Positions 1 through 13,000 of a stretch of 64,000 nucleotides of DNA are shown here, in pieces. A model generated the notes under the pieces. The model was not told the origin of the DNA, ran no database searches, and saw nothing but the letters and a program-made list of their open reading frames with translations. The DNA is from Massospora cicadina (lineage: Eukaryota > Entomophthoromycota > Entomophthoromycetes > Entomophthorales > Entomophthoraceae): assembly GCA_022478985.1 (NCBI GenBank), contig JAKSZP010000104.1, forward strand, positions 62,001 to 126,000. Reading direction: 5' to 3'. The position numbers and the translations under genes were made by a program. How positions within the stretch are numbered: position 1 is the stretch's first letter; each line of letters opens with the position of its first letter.

Positions 1-1116
1 GGGTGGGCCAACTCCCCCAGAGGACTTTGAAAACCAACCAGGATTAGGGGATTGCTGGGTTTGATTGGGTACTGAGGATATCTCTCCCAGTATGGTTGGC
101 TGGTTTGGTTTTGTATTGGTGCACCAAACAAATATTTATTATTTATATGGCAGTTGGAACTGGGGTTTTTCCATCCATTAAATATATAGTAAAAAAATAA
201 GCTCAAGAATAAATTAAAATAAATGAGGGGAATATTCCAGATGATGAGAGATAGGCGCATCCCATATTTGAGGATGAAAGTAGATTTGGGGATGTAGGAG
301 GTAATGGCACAGTTCAGGTTCATAGTTGAAATAAATCAGTCTTCATCATTGAGAGTTGGACTAAGATTGAAAATGGTTAGGAAATAACCTGATGAATTCC
401 TCCCATAGTTTCTGAAATTAGGGACGAGATTGATTAAGGCCAAAGGCTAATCAATCACCTACTTTTGATGATATTAATAATAAATGTGCCGATTTGTGAT
501 CCCCATTAAGTTGGGTTGAGCTATTTTTTATGATTCCGCCAAGTCTGGATTTTGGGGCCAATCCTCAATAAATAAATTAGTGTTTCAATAACCAGCAACT
601 AAGATCTAATGATAATCATTTAATTACTAATACTAAAGTAAAAGGGTTTACTGGCCACAAAATTCTAGGATAGATCAAATGTTTAATTGATAAAGGTTTA
701 TGGGTGGAACACTAATTTGATGTTGAGGTGTCAGGATCACTAAATTAATGCCAAGGGTGATCCAATCAAGTTTTTTATTTCAGGATTAGTAGGCTATTTA
801 TGCTGAAAATAATCTCTTTGATGGCAGAATGCTAATTTTCATTATGAGAGTGAGCAAGAGTGATTCCAACGCCTACAATTCTGAATACTGGTGACTGAAG
901 TCTGAGGATATTTGATATTATATATTATAGTAAGTTATTAATGATAAAACTGGCTATTGATGCTGAAGATTCATCATTTTTTACTCAGCACTTTGGAAGG
1001 CATATTATGAGAGAATGAGTTCAGGTAGAAGGCCAAATATTGAGTGGAGTGCCAGCAATAAATACTAATGGGTTTTTATAGGCGAGCAGCACCTAAGTAT
1101 AAATAGCTGTACTTTC
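1..1116. other. AT-rich stretch without a recognisable gene
   Basis: I see no reading frame of note and no family I recognise. The only structure is the short dispersed repeat at 222-376, annotated separately. The rest is AT-rich with short A/T runs, consistent with old decayed repeat sequence. It ends at the target site of the first LINE. Confidence 0.5.
222..376 (+). repeat. Dispersed repeat, second copy at 15319-15474
   Basis: A block of about 155 bp beginning near 'tgaggggaatattccagatg' closely matches 15319-15474, including the tracts 'gatgaaagtagatttggg' and 'gtaggaggtaatggcacag'. At 15319 the block lies immediately before an LTR and ends in purine-rich sequence, as the last interior segment and polypurine tract of an LTR element would. 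This copy is therefore probably the interior 3' end of another, truncated copy of the element annotated at 6951-21200. The LTR itself is not recognisable after 376. Confidence 0.75.
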
Positions 1117-1130
1117 ATAATAAACATCTG
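1117..1130. repeat. Left target site duplication of LINE copy 1
   Basis: The sequence ataataaacatctg here matches ataataagcatctg at 6406-6419 in 13 of 14 positions. It sits directly before the 5' end of the LINE. The length (14 nt) agrees with the 17-nt and 16-nt duplications around the two other copies. Confidence 0.85.
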
Positions 1131-1225
1131 GGACTTTTCTCTATCGTTGCAATCACTTTTGCAACCTATTCAATTTAAGTCTGATTCTAGTTTGATAATC
1201 TCACAGAGGAGATTAGTCTGCGCCC

Positions 1226-2633
1226 ATGTCAGGGAGCAGTTGGGCAAGTAAGGTAAGAGGAGCAGGTGGTAGGCCCGCGGACTCAAACGTTTAAAACGCC
1301 CTGGAGAAACTGGCGGAATAGAAAAAACTAAAAAACTGGTGGTCACTATTTCCCCAGAAATCCTTGCTTGGAAAGTGCGATGCAACCAGTACATCAACAC
1401 GCCGAACTCCCAACCTCTCTTTTTGGTGGAATATGGAGTCTGTGTGTTTCTGTACATCCAACAGAAAGCTCTATGGGAAGATTTTGTGGGGATGTGCACA
1501 CTTTTTTATGACCGCGGTGTACGTTGCACCTCAACCCATGTCACATGGTTGGCTGGACCTTGGTTTCAAAAACAAGGAGGCAGCAGACAAAGCTGCTGCA
1601 GTGCGTGTAGTGATTGACCTCCCTGAAGGGCAACGGGTCATCAAAACCAAACGCACTAGATGGACAAAATCCAATTAAATTTTCCTCACGTTTGACTTTT
1701 TACCCTGCTATGGTAAAACGTGCCATTTTGGAGCAGCACCTGAAAGATGGTCTCAATATATATGGCAAAATACAATCTTTTGAAATGAAATGCTTTATGC
1801 TGATGCCACACCTGTGCACCAGCAAAGCCATTGCAGTTCTGACCCCAACTGAGGAGATCGCAAAGGCTCTAACCCAGATCCCACAATCCACATATATCAA
1901 TATTGAAGGGCATACCACCCACCCTTTCCAGGTAACCGTGGACAGCGCGCCCCCCATCTGCACCCACTGTGACGCGTTCAGCAATAAGGCACATGCATGC
2001 CCCACCAAGGAGGGCATCACATTCCAAGAGCACCCCTCAGCAGCCATGGCCAGCAGAGAGGCGCACTACGAACCAACCGCAAGCACCAAAGAGGCTTTCC
2101 CATGGGGAGCACAAGGCTGCTACCTACTGGTAAAACCTATTTCCCCACAAGAGCAGAAGAAGGCCAAGCAGGCCCACAGGGCCGCGTCAAGGAAGTGGCT
2201 AAAGTCACCACTGCTATCCCACACTCCCAACGCCAGGAGGACATCAAAACCTTCGCGGTGGAAGCAACTCAGGAATCCATCAACCAATCAGATTGGGAAG
2301 CCCATGCCGATTGGGCCACCCAATCTGAGGATCCAATGGGTGACTTGATCTCACCTGATCTTTGTAACCAAGCTCCGGTTGAAACTGACTTGGGGTCCAA
2401 CCTACCTGAAAATTTTTTTTAACCTAATTGTTTTTGCACCAAACTCATCCACACCACAAAAAATTTGTTTGACATTGGGGAAACAAAAAGTGAAGGCAAA
2501 AGCCAACGCAAACCTTTCTGCTAAAATTAACAAAACTACCAATAGCGTTGCTGCAAACACCCGCGCTGCTGTGAAGGCCTGTGGGGATCTAGAGGAGGCT
2601 AGTGGGCCCGGGTGCCCACCCCCTCACACCTAA
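1226..2633 (+). pseudogene. LINE copy 1 ORF1 (nucleic-acid-binding protein), broken
   Basis: ORF1 would give the RNA-binding partner of the LINE ribonucleoprotein. The start is set by comparison with copy 3: both begin MSGSSWA near the same position. The frame is lost soon after the start and again around 1610. The middle part is readable at 1614-2348, including 'MVKRAILEQHLKDGLNIYGK' and the zinc knuckle. The knuckle reads CTHCDAFSNKAHACP, where the His of C-x2-C-x4-H-x4-C has become Asn; copies 2 and 3 keep His. The stop TAA at 2631-2633 is shared by all three copies and is followed 6 nt later by the ORF2 start. Confidence 0.9.
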
Positions 2634-2639
2634 GGTGCA

Positions 2640-5600
2640 ATGGGGGAAACCTTCACTTTAGGGATGTTAAATATCGCCGGACTCAAGGCCTCACTGTCCC
2701 AGGTTAGGAAACTGAGTTTTTTACAAAAAAATTTACCCATGAATATACTGGCCATCCAGGAGTCCCACTGTCCATGAGGTTCTGAGGATGCTTGGAAAAC
2801 CATGCTCCTCCCATCACTATCCTTTTGGTCATAGCACTGTGGGGTGCTAGTTCAGAAAAATGATTTTTTTAAATTTTTATCATCGGAATCCTTCCTCAAT
2901 GGCTGAGTCCTTGTTGTCACTTTCTCGTGGGTGACGTGATGCATGCTATAGTCAACATCTATGCCCCAATCTGTGCATGAGAGCGTCAGGAATTTTTCTT
3001 GTCAGTCAAATCCCTCCCATTACTCTCAGACCCTTTCATAGTCAGCGACATGAACTGTTGGCTAACCACACCAACAGACCGGTGGCTTTCCTCACCCCAC
3101 GCCCCACAGGGCCATGTAGAACTACGCGTTCTAAAGGCCACCCTTGGATTAATGGATGCGCTGCCGCAGCAAGCCCCGCTGCTCAAAAACATGATGCGCC
3201 CCCACGTCCACAACGGCCAATTAAGGTCCATGACCTGCATTGACCTTATCCTTACGCCAGCGAAAGTCCAAACCCACATTTCCCACTTCAAAACAACAAA
3301 AATTGAATTCTTCAACCACCGACTGGTCTTAATAACCTACCACCTACCTGTCACAGTGGCTAAGGCCCCACATTGGTGCTAACTCCGCCCTCCTGAACTT
3401 GCGTCACCAGGATTTTCCACTTGGGTGGAATCAGCAACTTTGGCAAAAGAGTTTGTTACACCGTTTTTTGCAGACCCCATCTCCACATGGTCAACCTTCA
3501 AAGAGGATACCATCTGCCACTCTCACCACCTCTCCTCTGACGCTCATGAGCCACATCAGCTGTCATTTCGCGCACTCTGGCAGAGTTGGCACACCTGGAG
3601 TCCAATATCCTAGCTACAGGCTACAGCCCTGCATGGGGCCAGAAGTGGGAGGAAGCAGCTGCCCACCTCAACGCGCTCAAAAGGCAACACAAACATTGGG
3701 TTTGTGTTCAGTACAGGGCCAAACGCATTACAGAGGGCGACAAGTGCATCACATATTTCTTTAAAAATTTTTTGCACCATGCCAGAGCGTGGCCTGCACA
3801 CAGGTGCAAAGATCGGATGATTCCGTCGCGGATATGCCAGCCAAAGTGGCAATTGAAAAACAAAAGTATTACTCTGAGTTATACCAATCCAATCCAATTC
3901 AGCCGGCCAAAGTGGCGGAATTTTTTGACTGAACCCACATCCACACAAGTTCCCGATACCCAGAGATAGTGATTTTGATTACTTTGAATGAACTATGGAC
4001 AGCCATCCGCGGTGCACCAAAATCAGAAATGCCCAGGCCCAGATGGCATTCCATATGAATTCTATAAAAGTACCTCAAATATATATCCCCTTTATTGCTT
4101 GCCTCACTTAACCAGAGCCTTCTGGAAACGCGCCTCCTACCAGGAGGACAAGAGGCCTTCACCATCACACTCTTCAAGAAAGGGGACAAGCTAGATTTAG
4201 CCAACTGGCGCCCCATTTCTTTAACTAACACGGATACAAAAATTTTAACTAAATTCATGGCTAACAGTTTAGGGATTGTAGCATCTGCCACCATCTCCCC
4301 AGAACAATTCGGTTTCATACCCAGAAGGTCGATTTGGGACAACGTGCACTTTGTGGCTAATGCATGCCAGTCCACAGCCTCTGGGGCACTTGTATTCTTG
4401 GACCAACAGAAGGCCTATGATAGAGTAAACTGGGAATACCTCAGGGCCTGCCTCCATCAATTCTGCCTACCCCTCGCTTCATCAACTGGGTGATGCTGCT
4501 CACGGAATCTGCAACAATTACAGTACGTGGCCCTGGCTTCCTAATGGAAGTAGTCCGCCCTCAAAGGGGCTTATGACAAGGGGACCCCCTTAGCCCACTC
4601 TTATACAACTTTAGCCTTGACCCACTACTTCGAAATGTGAATGCCCAACTCACTGGGTCCATGTACCAGGCCAGGCCCCAGTCAAGATGATGGCGTTTGC
4701 AGATGACTGTATAGTTGGGGTGTCTAATAATAAAGATGCATGCGCACTTGAAGATCTCATCCAGGAGTATTCCCGGGTAAGTAATGCTGCACTGAACGCT
4801 TCCAAAACTGAAATCATTCTCCTTGGTCGGTATCAAACCTGCTGGTCCCCAGCAACCAGTGCCCAGCCTGGCCCATCTGCTCGCACACATGCTCGCCCTC
4901 CCAGCTCACCCACACACCGCCCCACTAGTGCTCCCCTTCATGCCACGCCCTACCATAGGGCCAGTCCGCCATCTGGGCGTGTGGGTGGAGGCAGGCAGGT
5001 ATGCATCAGCAGTAATGGAAAGTTTTATTCTAGACAACGTGACGAAGCACATCGCCTCCCTCAGAGTCCACCCTACTTCCCTTACTGGCAGGGTTGTTTT
5101 AGCCAACTCTATGCTCCTCTCCAAAGTCTGGTTTGGAGCCCACGCCATCCCCTTCTCCCCAAGCTTTTTCAAATCCCTGTATGCCCTTCTGCAAGTATGG
5201 CTTTGGTCAGGCCGCCAACCACCTTTACGGCTAGAGGTCATGTTTGGCCCTCATCATCATGGTGGCATGGGCCTGCTTGACTTCAAAGCCCATGCTGCCA
5301 AGATCCTGGGCACCTGGATTGTGGCCGTCACCGCCCCTATGCTCCCCTCCCGACACTGGTCCCGCGCGGCCCACTACAACTTCTCCCGCGCCTTGGGCCT
5401 TAACAATCCATTGAACCCTCACTCCTTGATGAAATACCTGGCTTCACACCCATCGGCCAAAAGGTCCTCACGGGACTAAAACCCACTACAAACGAATCCT
5501 CCTCTCCATGCGGAGTGCTGAGTGGAGAATTCGTATTAGAGGACACACTGCCCAGAGAGGCCGCCCCTCTCCTCAGTTCACACAAGAGGTACAGGGGCTA

Positions 5601-6224
5601 CCAATTCAAGATGGCGTGATCCCCACACGACCCCATGTCCTATCCAGGGTGGACTACCTGGACATGATGGACATCCCTTACTCCATTGAGACTCAGAAGA
5701 CTATTTGGAAATATGCACACCATCCTCTGTTGCAGCCTCAAATCCGTTCCCATGTGTGGCGCTGCCTGAGGTGGGTGTACCATACGGCTGAGCGCTCTAA
5801 CGCTTTACACTCATCCTGCGTCATGTGTGGCCAGTATGGAACGCTGTTCCACCGCATGGAGAAGTGCCTTACCTCTAGAGTGATATGGCGCGAAGTTCAA
5901 CGTCTGCTTGGCCGGGATCAAACACATTCCTTCAGTCTGTCAAGAGATATGTTTGCTTTATCAATGGCTTCCCCCCTTCCACCCTCCCTCCGTGCTCTGG
6001 TGGTTGCAATCGCCATGTGGACCATCCACACGATTGTCTTGGATGCCATCGCAGGCTCCACCCCCACCCTCCCAGAAGCTGTCTACAGATTCCAGTCTCA
6101 TTTGGTGGACCATTTTCAGGCGTGGATGTTTGATACCTCCCACCGCGTCACCAACAGCTGGTCTCCTCCTAGTTCCCAGTTTGGTTCATCAAATAAGACC
6201 CTTTCCTCCACACGTGTTCAATTG
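2640..6224 (+). pseudogene. LINE copy 1 ORF2 (endonuclease-reverse transcriptase), broken
   Basis: ORF2 starts MGETFTLGMLNIAGL. The APE endonuclease region follows (about 2640-3390): 'LNIAGL', 'ILAIQESHCP', 'SDMNCWLT' and 'FNHRLV'. Copy 2 reads GDMN and SDHRLV there, so the catalytic Asp of the last motif is Asn here. The RT includes 'LANWRPISLTNTD', 'FGFIPRRSIWDN', 'LDQQKAYDRVNWEY', 'RPQRGL*QGDPLSP' with an in-frame TGA, and an intact FADD near 4690. The C-terminus has a Cys/His motif (CVMCGQYGTLFHRMEKC near 5820). Copies 2 and 3 stop after STR(A/S)Q; here that stop has become TTG and the frame runs on to 6293. Confidence 0.92.
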
Positions 6225-6405
6225 TGGGTACGGCCTCCTCACACGTTCCCTCCCTCTCCCCATAGTGGCGTTCTCGCTGGCAACAAGAGATAGCTTCGCT
6301 TCTCTGGGGTGCCTTCCCTGTTCTAAGTTTTGTTTCCTTCGGGTCAAATTTGGAAATGCTTGTTCCATGGTCAGCCTTACTCGCAATAAATTAAAATTTA
6401 AAATA

Positions 6406-6419
6406 ATAATAAGCATCTG
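6406..6419. repeat. Right target site duplication of LINE copy 1
   Basis: ataataagcatctg, matching 1117-1130 with one mismatch. It overlaps the A/T-rich tail of the element, so the exact tail/TSD boundary is ambiguous by a few bases. Confidence 0.85.
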
Positions 6420-6950
6420 TCTAGCGCCCACCCTTCATTGGTTGAAGTAATGAAGGTAGCTGATTGGGATAGATGGTACACGAGATTCCCAAAGGTAGGT
6501 GCTGGGTATACACCTGGAGTGGCTGGTGCTGCCAACTCCCATACCTTTGCCCATACAATGAAGCCCCACGGGAACCTGGAAAGCTGGCCACCAACAATGA
6601 TGGGCTGAAGGTTTTCAGCCATAAGGTAGTGTAGCTTGGGAGCTGAGACACCCAGGATAGGGGACGTACTTGCCAGAGCACACTCAAGAAGGGCTGGCAA
6701 TTGGTCATGATGAAAAAGGAGCAAGGGGTCAGGCTGACTGAGAAGGGGATGAGGATCACTGGTGCACTCCCAAAAGGTGCCAATGACCTAAAGGAGAAAT
6801 TTTTGGTCTGCTCAGTTGGTGGGTTCCCTGCGGACTTTTAGGGGAAGTACCTCTCAAAGCAAAACAGCAAGGGTCAAGCAGTCCTCATACTGTTTGGCTT
6901 GGCACAAAAGTGGAGCCCGCTTTAGTGAATTGACAAATATTCTTGCCAAG
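6420..6950. other. Unassigned segment with coding-like frames
   Basis: A GC-richer block between LINE copy 1 and an LTR. Minus-strand frames at 6398-6783 are open for 108-120 codons, and a 51-codon + frame starts at 6451. None resembles a domain I know, and the frames contradict one another, so I do not call a gene. It may be a diverged gag segment or a piece of a host exon. Confidence 0.3.
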
Positions 6951-7399
6951 TGGTAATTCAATTAAGCGGTTTCCAATATCTTATATAGAAGCAACAACTA
7001 GTAAGGAAGAATAGGTGACATAAGTTTGTAAATGGGGTGAATAGAGATGTTACACTCTGAATACAGCCTTTCTCTTAATATCAAAATTATATTTTGTTTC
7101 AGGCGTTATTCCCTATCTTGTTGTCCAGCGGAGCACTAATGAGGTGATTCATCACAAAGTTTTTTAGCTGTGAATTCAGCATTATAAACTGATTGATGCT
7201 ATGTAAGTTAAATTTATAAGTTTTAAACTTAATCCCAATAAAATAATAAATGCAAATTCATAACAAATATAGGTCAACATTGCATAAATAAATAAATGTA
7301 TTGCAAGCCTAAGGTCAAGGCTTACACCTACTAGGGCAAATACTGAACATGCCCACTCCAAGTCTTGACTGGTGGTGGGAATAATTTCGCCATGGGCAA
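6951..7399 (+). repeat. 5' LTR of the non-autonomous element
   Basis: About 449 bp, starting tggtaattcaatt and ending near gggcaa. It is homologous along its length to the interrupted copy at 15475-15687 plus 20997-21200. Identity looks near 75-80% by eye, so the element is old. It is followed by a possible primer-binding site, tggtagggcccc (7407-7418). Confidence 0.65.
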
Positions 7400-9861
7400 C
7401 TAGCCTTGGTAGGGCCCCAAACTACCAGAGTTGTGATGAAAGAGGTAAACCAAGTCAGTTGGGTCAGAAATCCTGGTGAGCATAAGGTTTGTTTTCATCC
7501 ACAATCTGTGGGCAGTCAGTGGCAGGCAGTATATCTTATAAATTCAACTTTTGCTGGAAAAATCTGATTTTGAAAAGGCGGGGAACCCAAGGTTTGGTTA
7601 GTTCACACCACTTAGAAATGAAAACTTTAGTTTTGGCGTTCAGATAAAAGAGCTGAGTGTGTGGGTAAATGATAGTCAGTTTAGGCTTATTTCCAAAATA
7701 GAGCTCAGTATTGTAATTCTCAAAGTGGTATACATTATTGACAAGATAAAAGATATCACCAGCTTAAGAGTTGAAATGGGCTAAGGATATAGGAGCATAG
7801 GAAGCACTCTGATAGTTTTGGTAGATTGGAGCAATGATGAACTAAAGGGGAACAAAAACAATTCTGGCAACAAAGATGCATAAAGAAGCTGAATTGACAT
7901 TTCAAACTGGACTGGCGGTTGAGTCCAAAAGCTGCTTCAAGGATAAATGGAGCGATCTGTCACAGGGAGGAATTTTGTCATCCTCTTTAGGAACTTTGAG
8001 GATGATTTTACAGTCATGAGAAGGCTTGGTAACAGGAGGGCAGGCCATAAAATCAAGGCTTAGATTGGGCGGTTTGGTTGAAAAATATTAGGATGAAAAC
8101 TATTTGTGGTCAGACATTTAAAAGTTAATGAAATTGGCTTGGATGTCTAGATCATCGAGGTTCAAACTGATTTTTAGGTGGCAGATTTCCCTGGGTAGGC
8201 TTTGATAACTTGATGCCAATTCAGCTTAATTTCATGACATCAAGTTTTCTAAAAGGAAATGATCCAAAGTAAGAGTCAAAAAAAGAAAAATATTTGAGTT
8301 TATACCATTTGACACAAAGGCAAGATTTTTTGTTTTTGGTCTAGTGTGAATTCAAGATTTCATATGGCCAGCTCATAAATGATTCTAGCAATAGAATTAG
8401 TCATTAGATTCAGAGCACAGCTTTTTATAGAATTAAAAAGACGGTTGGGATGCAACTTCCTAAAATCCTTGGAAATGTTTTGAGTTTTTTAAGGAATCTT
8501 GAATTTCTTAAATTAGCATTAACCTAGATTTTTTAATAAAAATAAATAATAATGGTAATTAAGAGGTTTGAAAATAAATCAGCAGGAGAGGGTGATTTGG
8601 TCTCAAGGGAACTTGGCTCACCTAACACAAAAGATTTGTTAAGATTTTTAATCGCCTCAGACAAGAAAAAATTAGTGCCAGAGTATTTGGTTCAGAAATC
8701 TTATTTTAGCATCTGTAAGCTTCAGAATTGGAAAACAGAGCTGTGAGGCAGTCATTTGTTTTAGATGCTCCATCTGGCTCATCAGAAGGTTCCAACACAG
8801 CCTCAAAGTTAAAATCAAGGTCTTCATGTTGGATTTTGTGGCTCTAATTTTAATTCTTGGGCAGAAAGGAGCATCAGCGCATTGGAATGGAAAGAATGTC
8901 AATCTATTTAGTTGTTTGCTTTGACTTCAGAATCAGGTAGCTAGGAGCATGGATACAACAGAATCAAGAGGGTTCTGAGGCATCTGTGTAGGCTGTTTCA
9001 TCAGCAAAACAGTGGGAAAACATAAGCTCAGATGTACAGAAATTGTGGCAAGGATTTTGGACTGACCTTTTTAATTTTCATCTCTTAAAATTGAAGCTTT
9101 GGCACAGAGAGTTGAGAAAGGCTCTAAGGCTTTTAGATTGTTTGCTTCAACTTTGGCGTCATTAAAACAAAAAGCTTTAAAGCAGGGAACTAGAGATGGC
9201 GCTTAAGCATTTGCTGGATCAAACTACTTTTGTCCATAGAAATATTAGTAGATTTATTATGCTCGCTTTAGAATTGTTTTATTTTCTTCCTACAATGAAA
9301 AACTGCCGAAACTTTTTTATAATGGGGAAGTGGGTCTTTGGGTTCAAATCCTAATTCAAAGGCTACTTTGTTATCTTAACGTATGAATTCAGTGATATCT
9401 TGTTCAAACTTCTGATAGACAGACGTTTAATTAAATACAAATCCTTGAGTTTAGGGAGTCTATTCAGGCAGTTTGGAAGTCAGGAAAGGTGGTAGGAAAC
9501 TTAATACAACAGTTCTTCATAATACTGGCCTTTTCAATTGAATTAAAGAATGCTGAATTTTACTTTATTAAGTGGACCCTTTGGTGTAAACTCATATTCT
9601 TTTCACTAATATTGTTCATTTTGAAGCTAGTTCATCAACAGGTAGCCTCAAAGGGACTTAGCAGTGATCAATAGTTTAATTTTTTTAACTTTGAAGGATG
9701 ATCTATTTATAGCTACATAATTTTTAGTTGTAATAGCATTAGCAGATCTACTTGTAGACTTCATGTCTCTAGGTCAATCTATTAGTGGAAAAGAGGTCGT
9801 CACTAAGGCAAATCTCTGCTAATTGAGCAGGAAAAATCTCTAGTAGGAGCTAACCAATCTC
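7400..9861 (+). other. Interior of the non-autonomous LTR element, left part
   Basis: About 2.4 kb of AT-rich sequence with no gag, protease, RT or integrase motif on either strand. The only frames of note are short ones (for example 8552-8746 + and 9489-9674 +), without recognisable similarity. Close to the LINE 2 site is a short motif, aatctctgctaattgagcag (9811-9830), repeated in altered form across the insertion at about 15179. Confidence 0.5.
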
Positions 9862-9878
9862 TTAACGCTATATAAGTT
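9862..9878. repeat. Left target site duplication of LINE copy 2
   Basis: ttaacgctatataagtt, 17 nt, identical to 15151-15167. Because the LINE is on the minus strand, this copy is at its 3' (tail) end. Confidence 0.95.
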
Positions 9879-10055
9879 TTAATTTTAATTTATTGCGGGG
9901 AAGGCCGACCATGGGATGGACACTTCTGAATATGACTCAGACGAGACAAAACTTAGTACCAGGGGAGGCACCCCAGAGACACGATGATATCTCTTGTTGC
10001 AAGCGGGAACGCCACTTATGGGGAGGGGAGGGAACGTGCGAAGGGGACGTAGCCA

Positions 10056-13000
10056 CTACTGAGCACGTGTGGAGGAAGGGGTCTGATTTGATGAACCAGA
10101 CTGGGAACCAGGAGGAGACCAGCTGTCGGCGACGCGGTGGGAGGTATCCAAACATCCACGCTTGAAAGTGGTCCACCAGATGAGACCAGAATCTGTGGAC
10201 AGCTTCAGGGAGGGTGGGGATGGATCCAGCGATGGCATCCAAGACAATCGTGTGGATAGTCCACATGGCAATTGCAACCACCAGAGCACAGAGGGAGGGT
10301 GGGAGGGGGAGGCCATTAATAAAGCAAACATATCTCTTGACAGACTGAAGGGATGCGTTTGATCCTGGCCTAGCAGACGTTGGACTTCGCGCCATATCAC
10401 TTTAGAGGTAGGACACTTCTCCAGGCGGTGGAACAGCATTCCATACTGACCACACATGACACAGGATGAGTGTAAAGCGTTAGAGCGCTCAGCTGTACGA
10501 TACACCCGCCTCAGGCAGCGCCACACATGGGAGCGGACTTGAGGCTGCAACAGAGGATGGTGTGCGTATTTCCAGATAGTCTTTTGGGTCTCAATGGAAT
10601 AAGGGATGTCCATCATGTCCAGGTAGTCCACCCTGGATAGGACTTGGGGTCGAATGGGGATCACGCCATCATGGATGGGTAGCCCCTGTACCTCTTGTGT
10701 GAACTGAGGAGATTGGCGGCCTCTTCAGGTTGTATGTCCACTAATACAAATTCTCCACTCTGCGCTTCACATGGAGAGTAGGATTCGTTTGTAGTGGGTT
10801 TTAGTCCCGTGAGGACCTGTGGCCGATGTGTGTGATGCGAGGTATTTCATCAGGGAGTGTGGGTTTGATGGATTTTTGAGGCCCAAGGCTCGGGAGAAGT
10901 TGGAGTGGGCTGCGCGGGAATAGTGTTGGGATGAGAGTGTAGAAGCGGTGACGGCCGCAATCCAGGTGCCCAGGATCTTGGCAGCATGGGCTTTGAAGTC
11001 AAGCAGGCCCATGCCACCTTGATGATGAGGGCCAAACATGACCTCTAGCTGTACTGGTGGAGGGCGGCCTGACCAAAGCCATCCTTGTAGCAAAGCATAC
11101 AGGGATTTGAAGAAACTTGGGGAGAAGGGATGGCGTGGGCTCCGAACCAGACTTTGGATAGGAGCATAGAGTTGGCAAGAACAACCCTGCCAGTGAGGGT
11201 AGTAGGGTGGGCTCTGAGAGAGGCGATTCGCTTCATCACGTTGTCCAGTATATGGCACTCCATTACTGCTGACGCGTATCCACCTGCCTCCATCCACACG
11301 CCCAGATGGCGTACCGGTCCTATGGTAGGACGTGGCACAAAGGGGAGCACCAGTGGAGCGGTGTGTGTTAAGTTAGTAAGGCATGGACGTGGGCGAGCAG
11401 ATGGCCGGGTTGGGAACTACTTTCTGGGGCCCAGCAGTTCTGAAACCGACCAAGGAGGATGATTTTGGTTTTGGAGGCGTTCAGTGCCGCGTTGCTTACC
11501 CGGGAATATTCCTGGATGAGGGCTTCAAGCGCGCGTGCATCTTTGTTATTAGACACCCCCACCACGCAATCATCTGCAAATGCCATCATCTTGACTGGGG
11601 TTTGGCCTGGCACATGGACCCCAGTGAGGTGGGCATTCACATTTCGCAGTAGTGGGTCAAGGCTGAAGTTGTATAAGATTGGGCTGAGGGGGTCCCCTTG
11701 TCGCAGGCCCCTTTGAGGGCGGACTACTTCTATTAGGAAGCCTGGGCCACGCACTGCCATTGTTGCAGATTCCGTGAGCAGCATTACCCAGTTTATGAAG
11801 CGGGGGGTAGGCGGAATTGATGGAGGCAGGCCCTTAGGTATTCCCGGTTTAATCTATCATAGGCCTTTTGTTGGTCCAAGAATACAAGTGCCCAGAGGCT
11901 GTGGACTGACACACATTAGCCACAGAACGTTATCCCAAATTGACCTTCTGGGGATGAAACTGAATTGTTCTGGGGAGATGGTGGCAGATGCTACAGTCCC
12001 TAAACGGTTAGCCATGATTTTGGTTAAAATTTTGGTGTCTGTGTTTGTTAGAGAAATGGGGCGCCAGTTGGCTAAGTCAAGCCTATCCCCTTTCTTGAAG
12101 AGTGTGACAGTAAAGGCCTCATGTCCTCCTGGTAGGAGGCGCGTTTCCAACAGGCTTTGGCTGAGTGAGGCTAGCAGCAGTGGGGATATATATTTAAGAT
12201 ATTTTTTGTAGAACGCGTATGGAATGCCATCTGGGCCTGGGCATTTTCAGTTTGGCGCACCGCGAATGGCTGTCCATAATTCGTTTGGAGTAATTAAATT
12301 CATTATTTCCGGGTATCAGAAAATGGTGCGGATATGAGCTCAGATAAGAAAATCTGCCATTTTGGCCGGCTGAATTAGTTTGGCTCAGTACAACTTGGAG
12401 TAATATCTTTACATTTCGATTGCCACTTCAGCCAGTGTGTCCACAATGGAATTATCCGATCTTTGCACCTGTGTGCAGGCCACACTCTGGCATGGTGCAA
12501 AAATTTCTGAAAGAAATATGCGGTGCACTTGTCACCTTTAGTGATGCATGTGGCCCTGTATTGGACACAAACCCGATGTTTATGTTGCCGTTCAAGTGCG
12601 TTGAGGTGGGTGGCTGCCTCCGCCCACTTACAGCCCCATGCAGGGCTATATCCTGTGGCTGGAATGTTGGACTCCAAGTGGGCCAATTCTGCCAGCGCGC
12701 GCAAGATAAACCGATGTGGCTCGTGAGCGCCTGGAAGAGAGATGGCGATAGTGGCAGATGGTGTCTTCTTTGAAAGTTGCCCATGTGGAAATGGGGTCCG
12801 CACAAAATGGTGCAACAAATGATTTTGCCAAAGTTGCCTCTTCCACCCACGTGGAAAATCCTGGCAACGCGAGCTCAGGTGGGCAGATTTTGCACCAATG
12901 TGGGGCCTTTGCAACTGTGATGGGTAAGTGGTATGTTATCGAGACCAGTCGGTGGTCAGAGAATTCCATTTTTGTTGTTTTGAAGTGGGAGATGTGGGGT

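Larger units (their letters stand above)
1131..6405 (+). mobile_element. LINE (non-LTR retrotransposon) copy 1, near full length, decayed
   Basis: About 5.28 kb, same length and order as the two other copies in the window: a 5' untranslated stretch containing 'ttgcaatcacttttgcaacc', ORF1, a 6-nt gap, ORF2, a short 3' UTR and an A/T-rich tail ('aataaattaaaatttaaaa'). Non-LTR elements of this type copy themselves by target-primed reverse transcription with an APE-type endonuclease and reverse transcriptase encoded by ORF2. No RNase H domain is apparent after the RT. Both ORFs carry stops and frameshifts, so this copy cannot encode its own machinery. Clade (L1-like or Tad-like) cannot be settled by eye. 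Confidence 0.95.

Noticed and set aside
2986..3315. Minus-strand open frames over the LINE ORF2 of copy 1 (and + frames over copies 2 and 3)
   Set aside because: They are antisense shadows of the endonuclease and RT; they carry no motifs of their own and mirror conserved sense codons.
7200..9700. Possible genes in the AT-rich interior of the LTR element (for example 8552-8746)
   Set aside because: Frames are short, overlap frames on the other strand and show no domain, start context or codon bias that separates them from chance.
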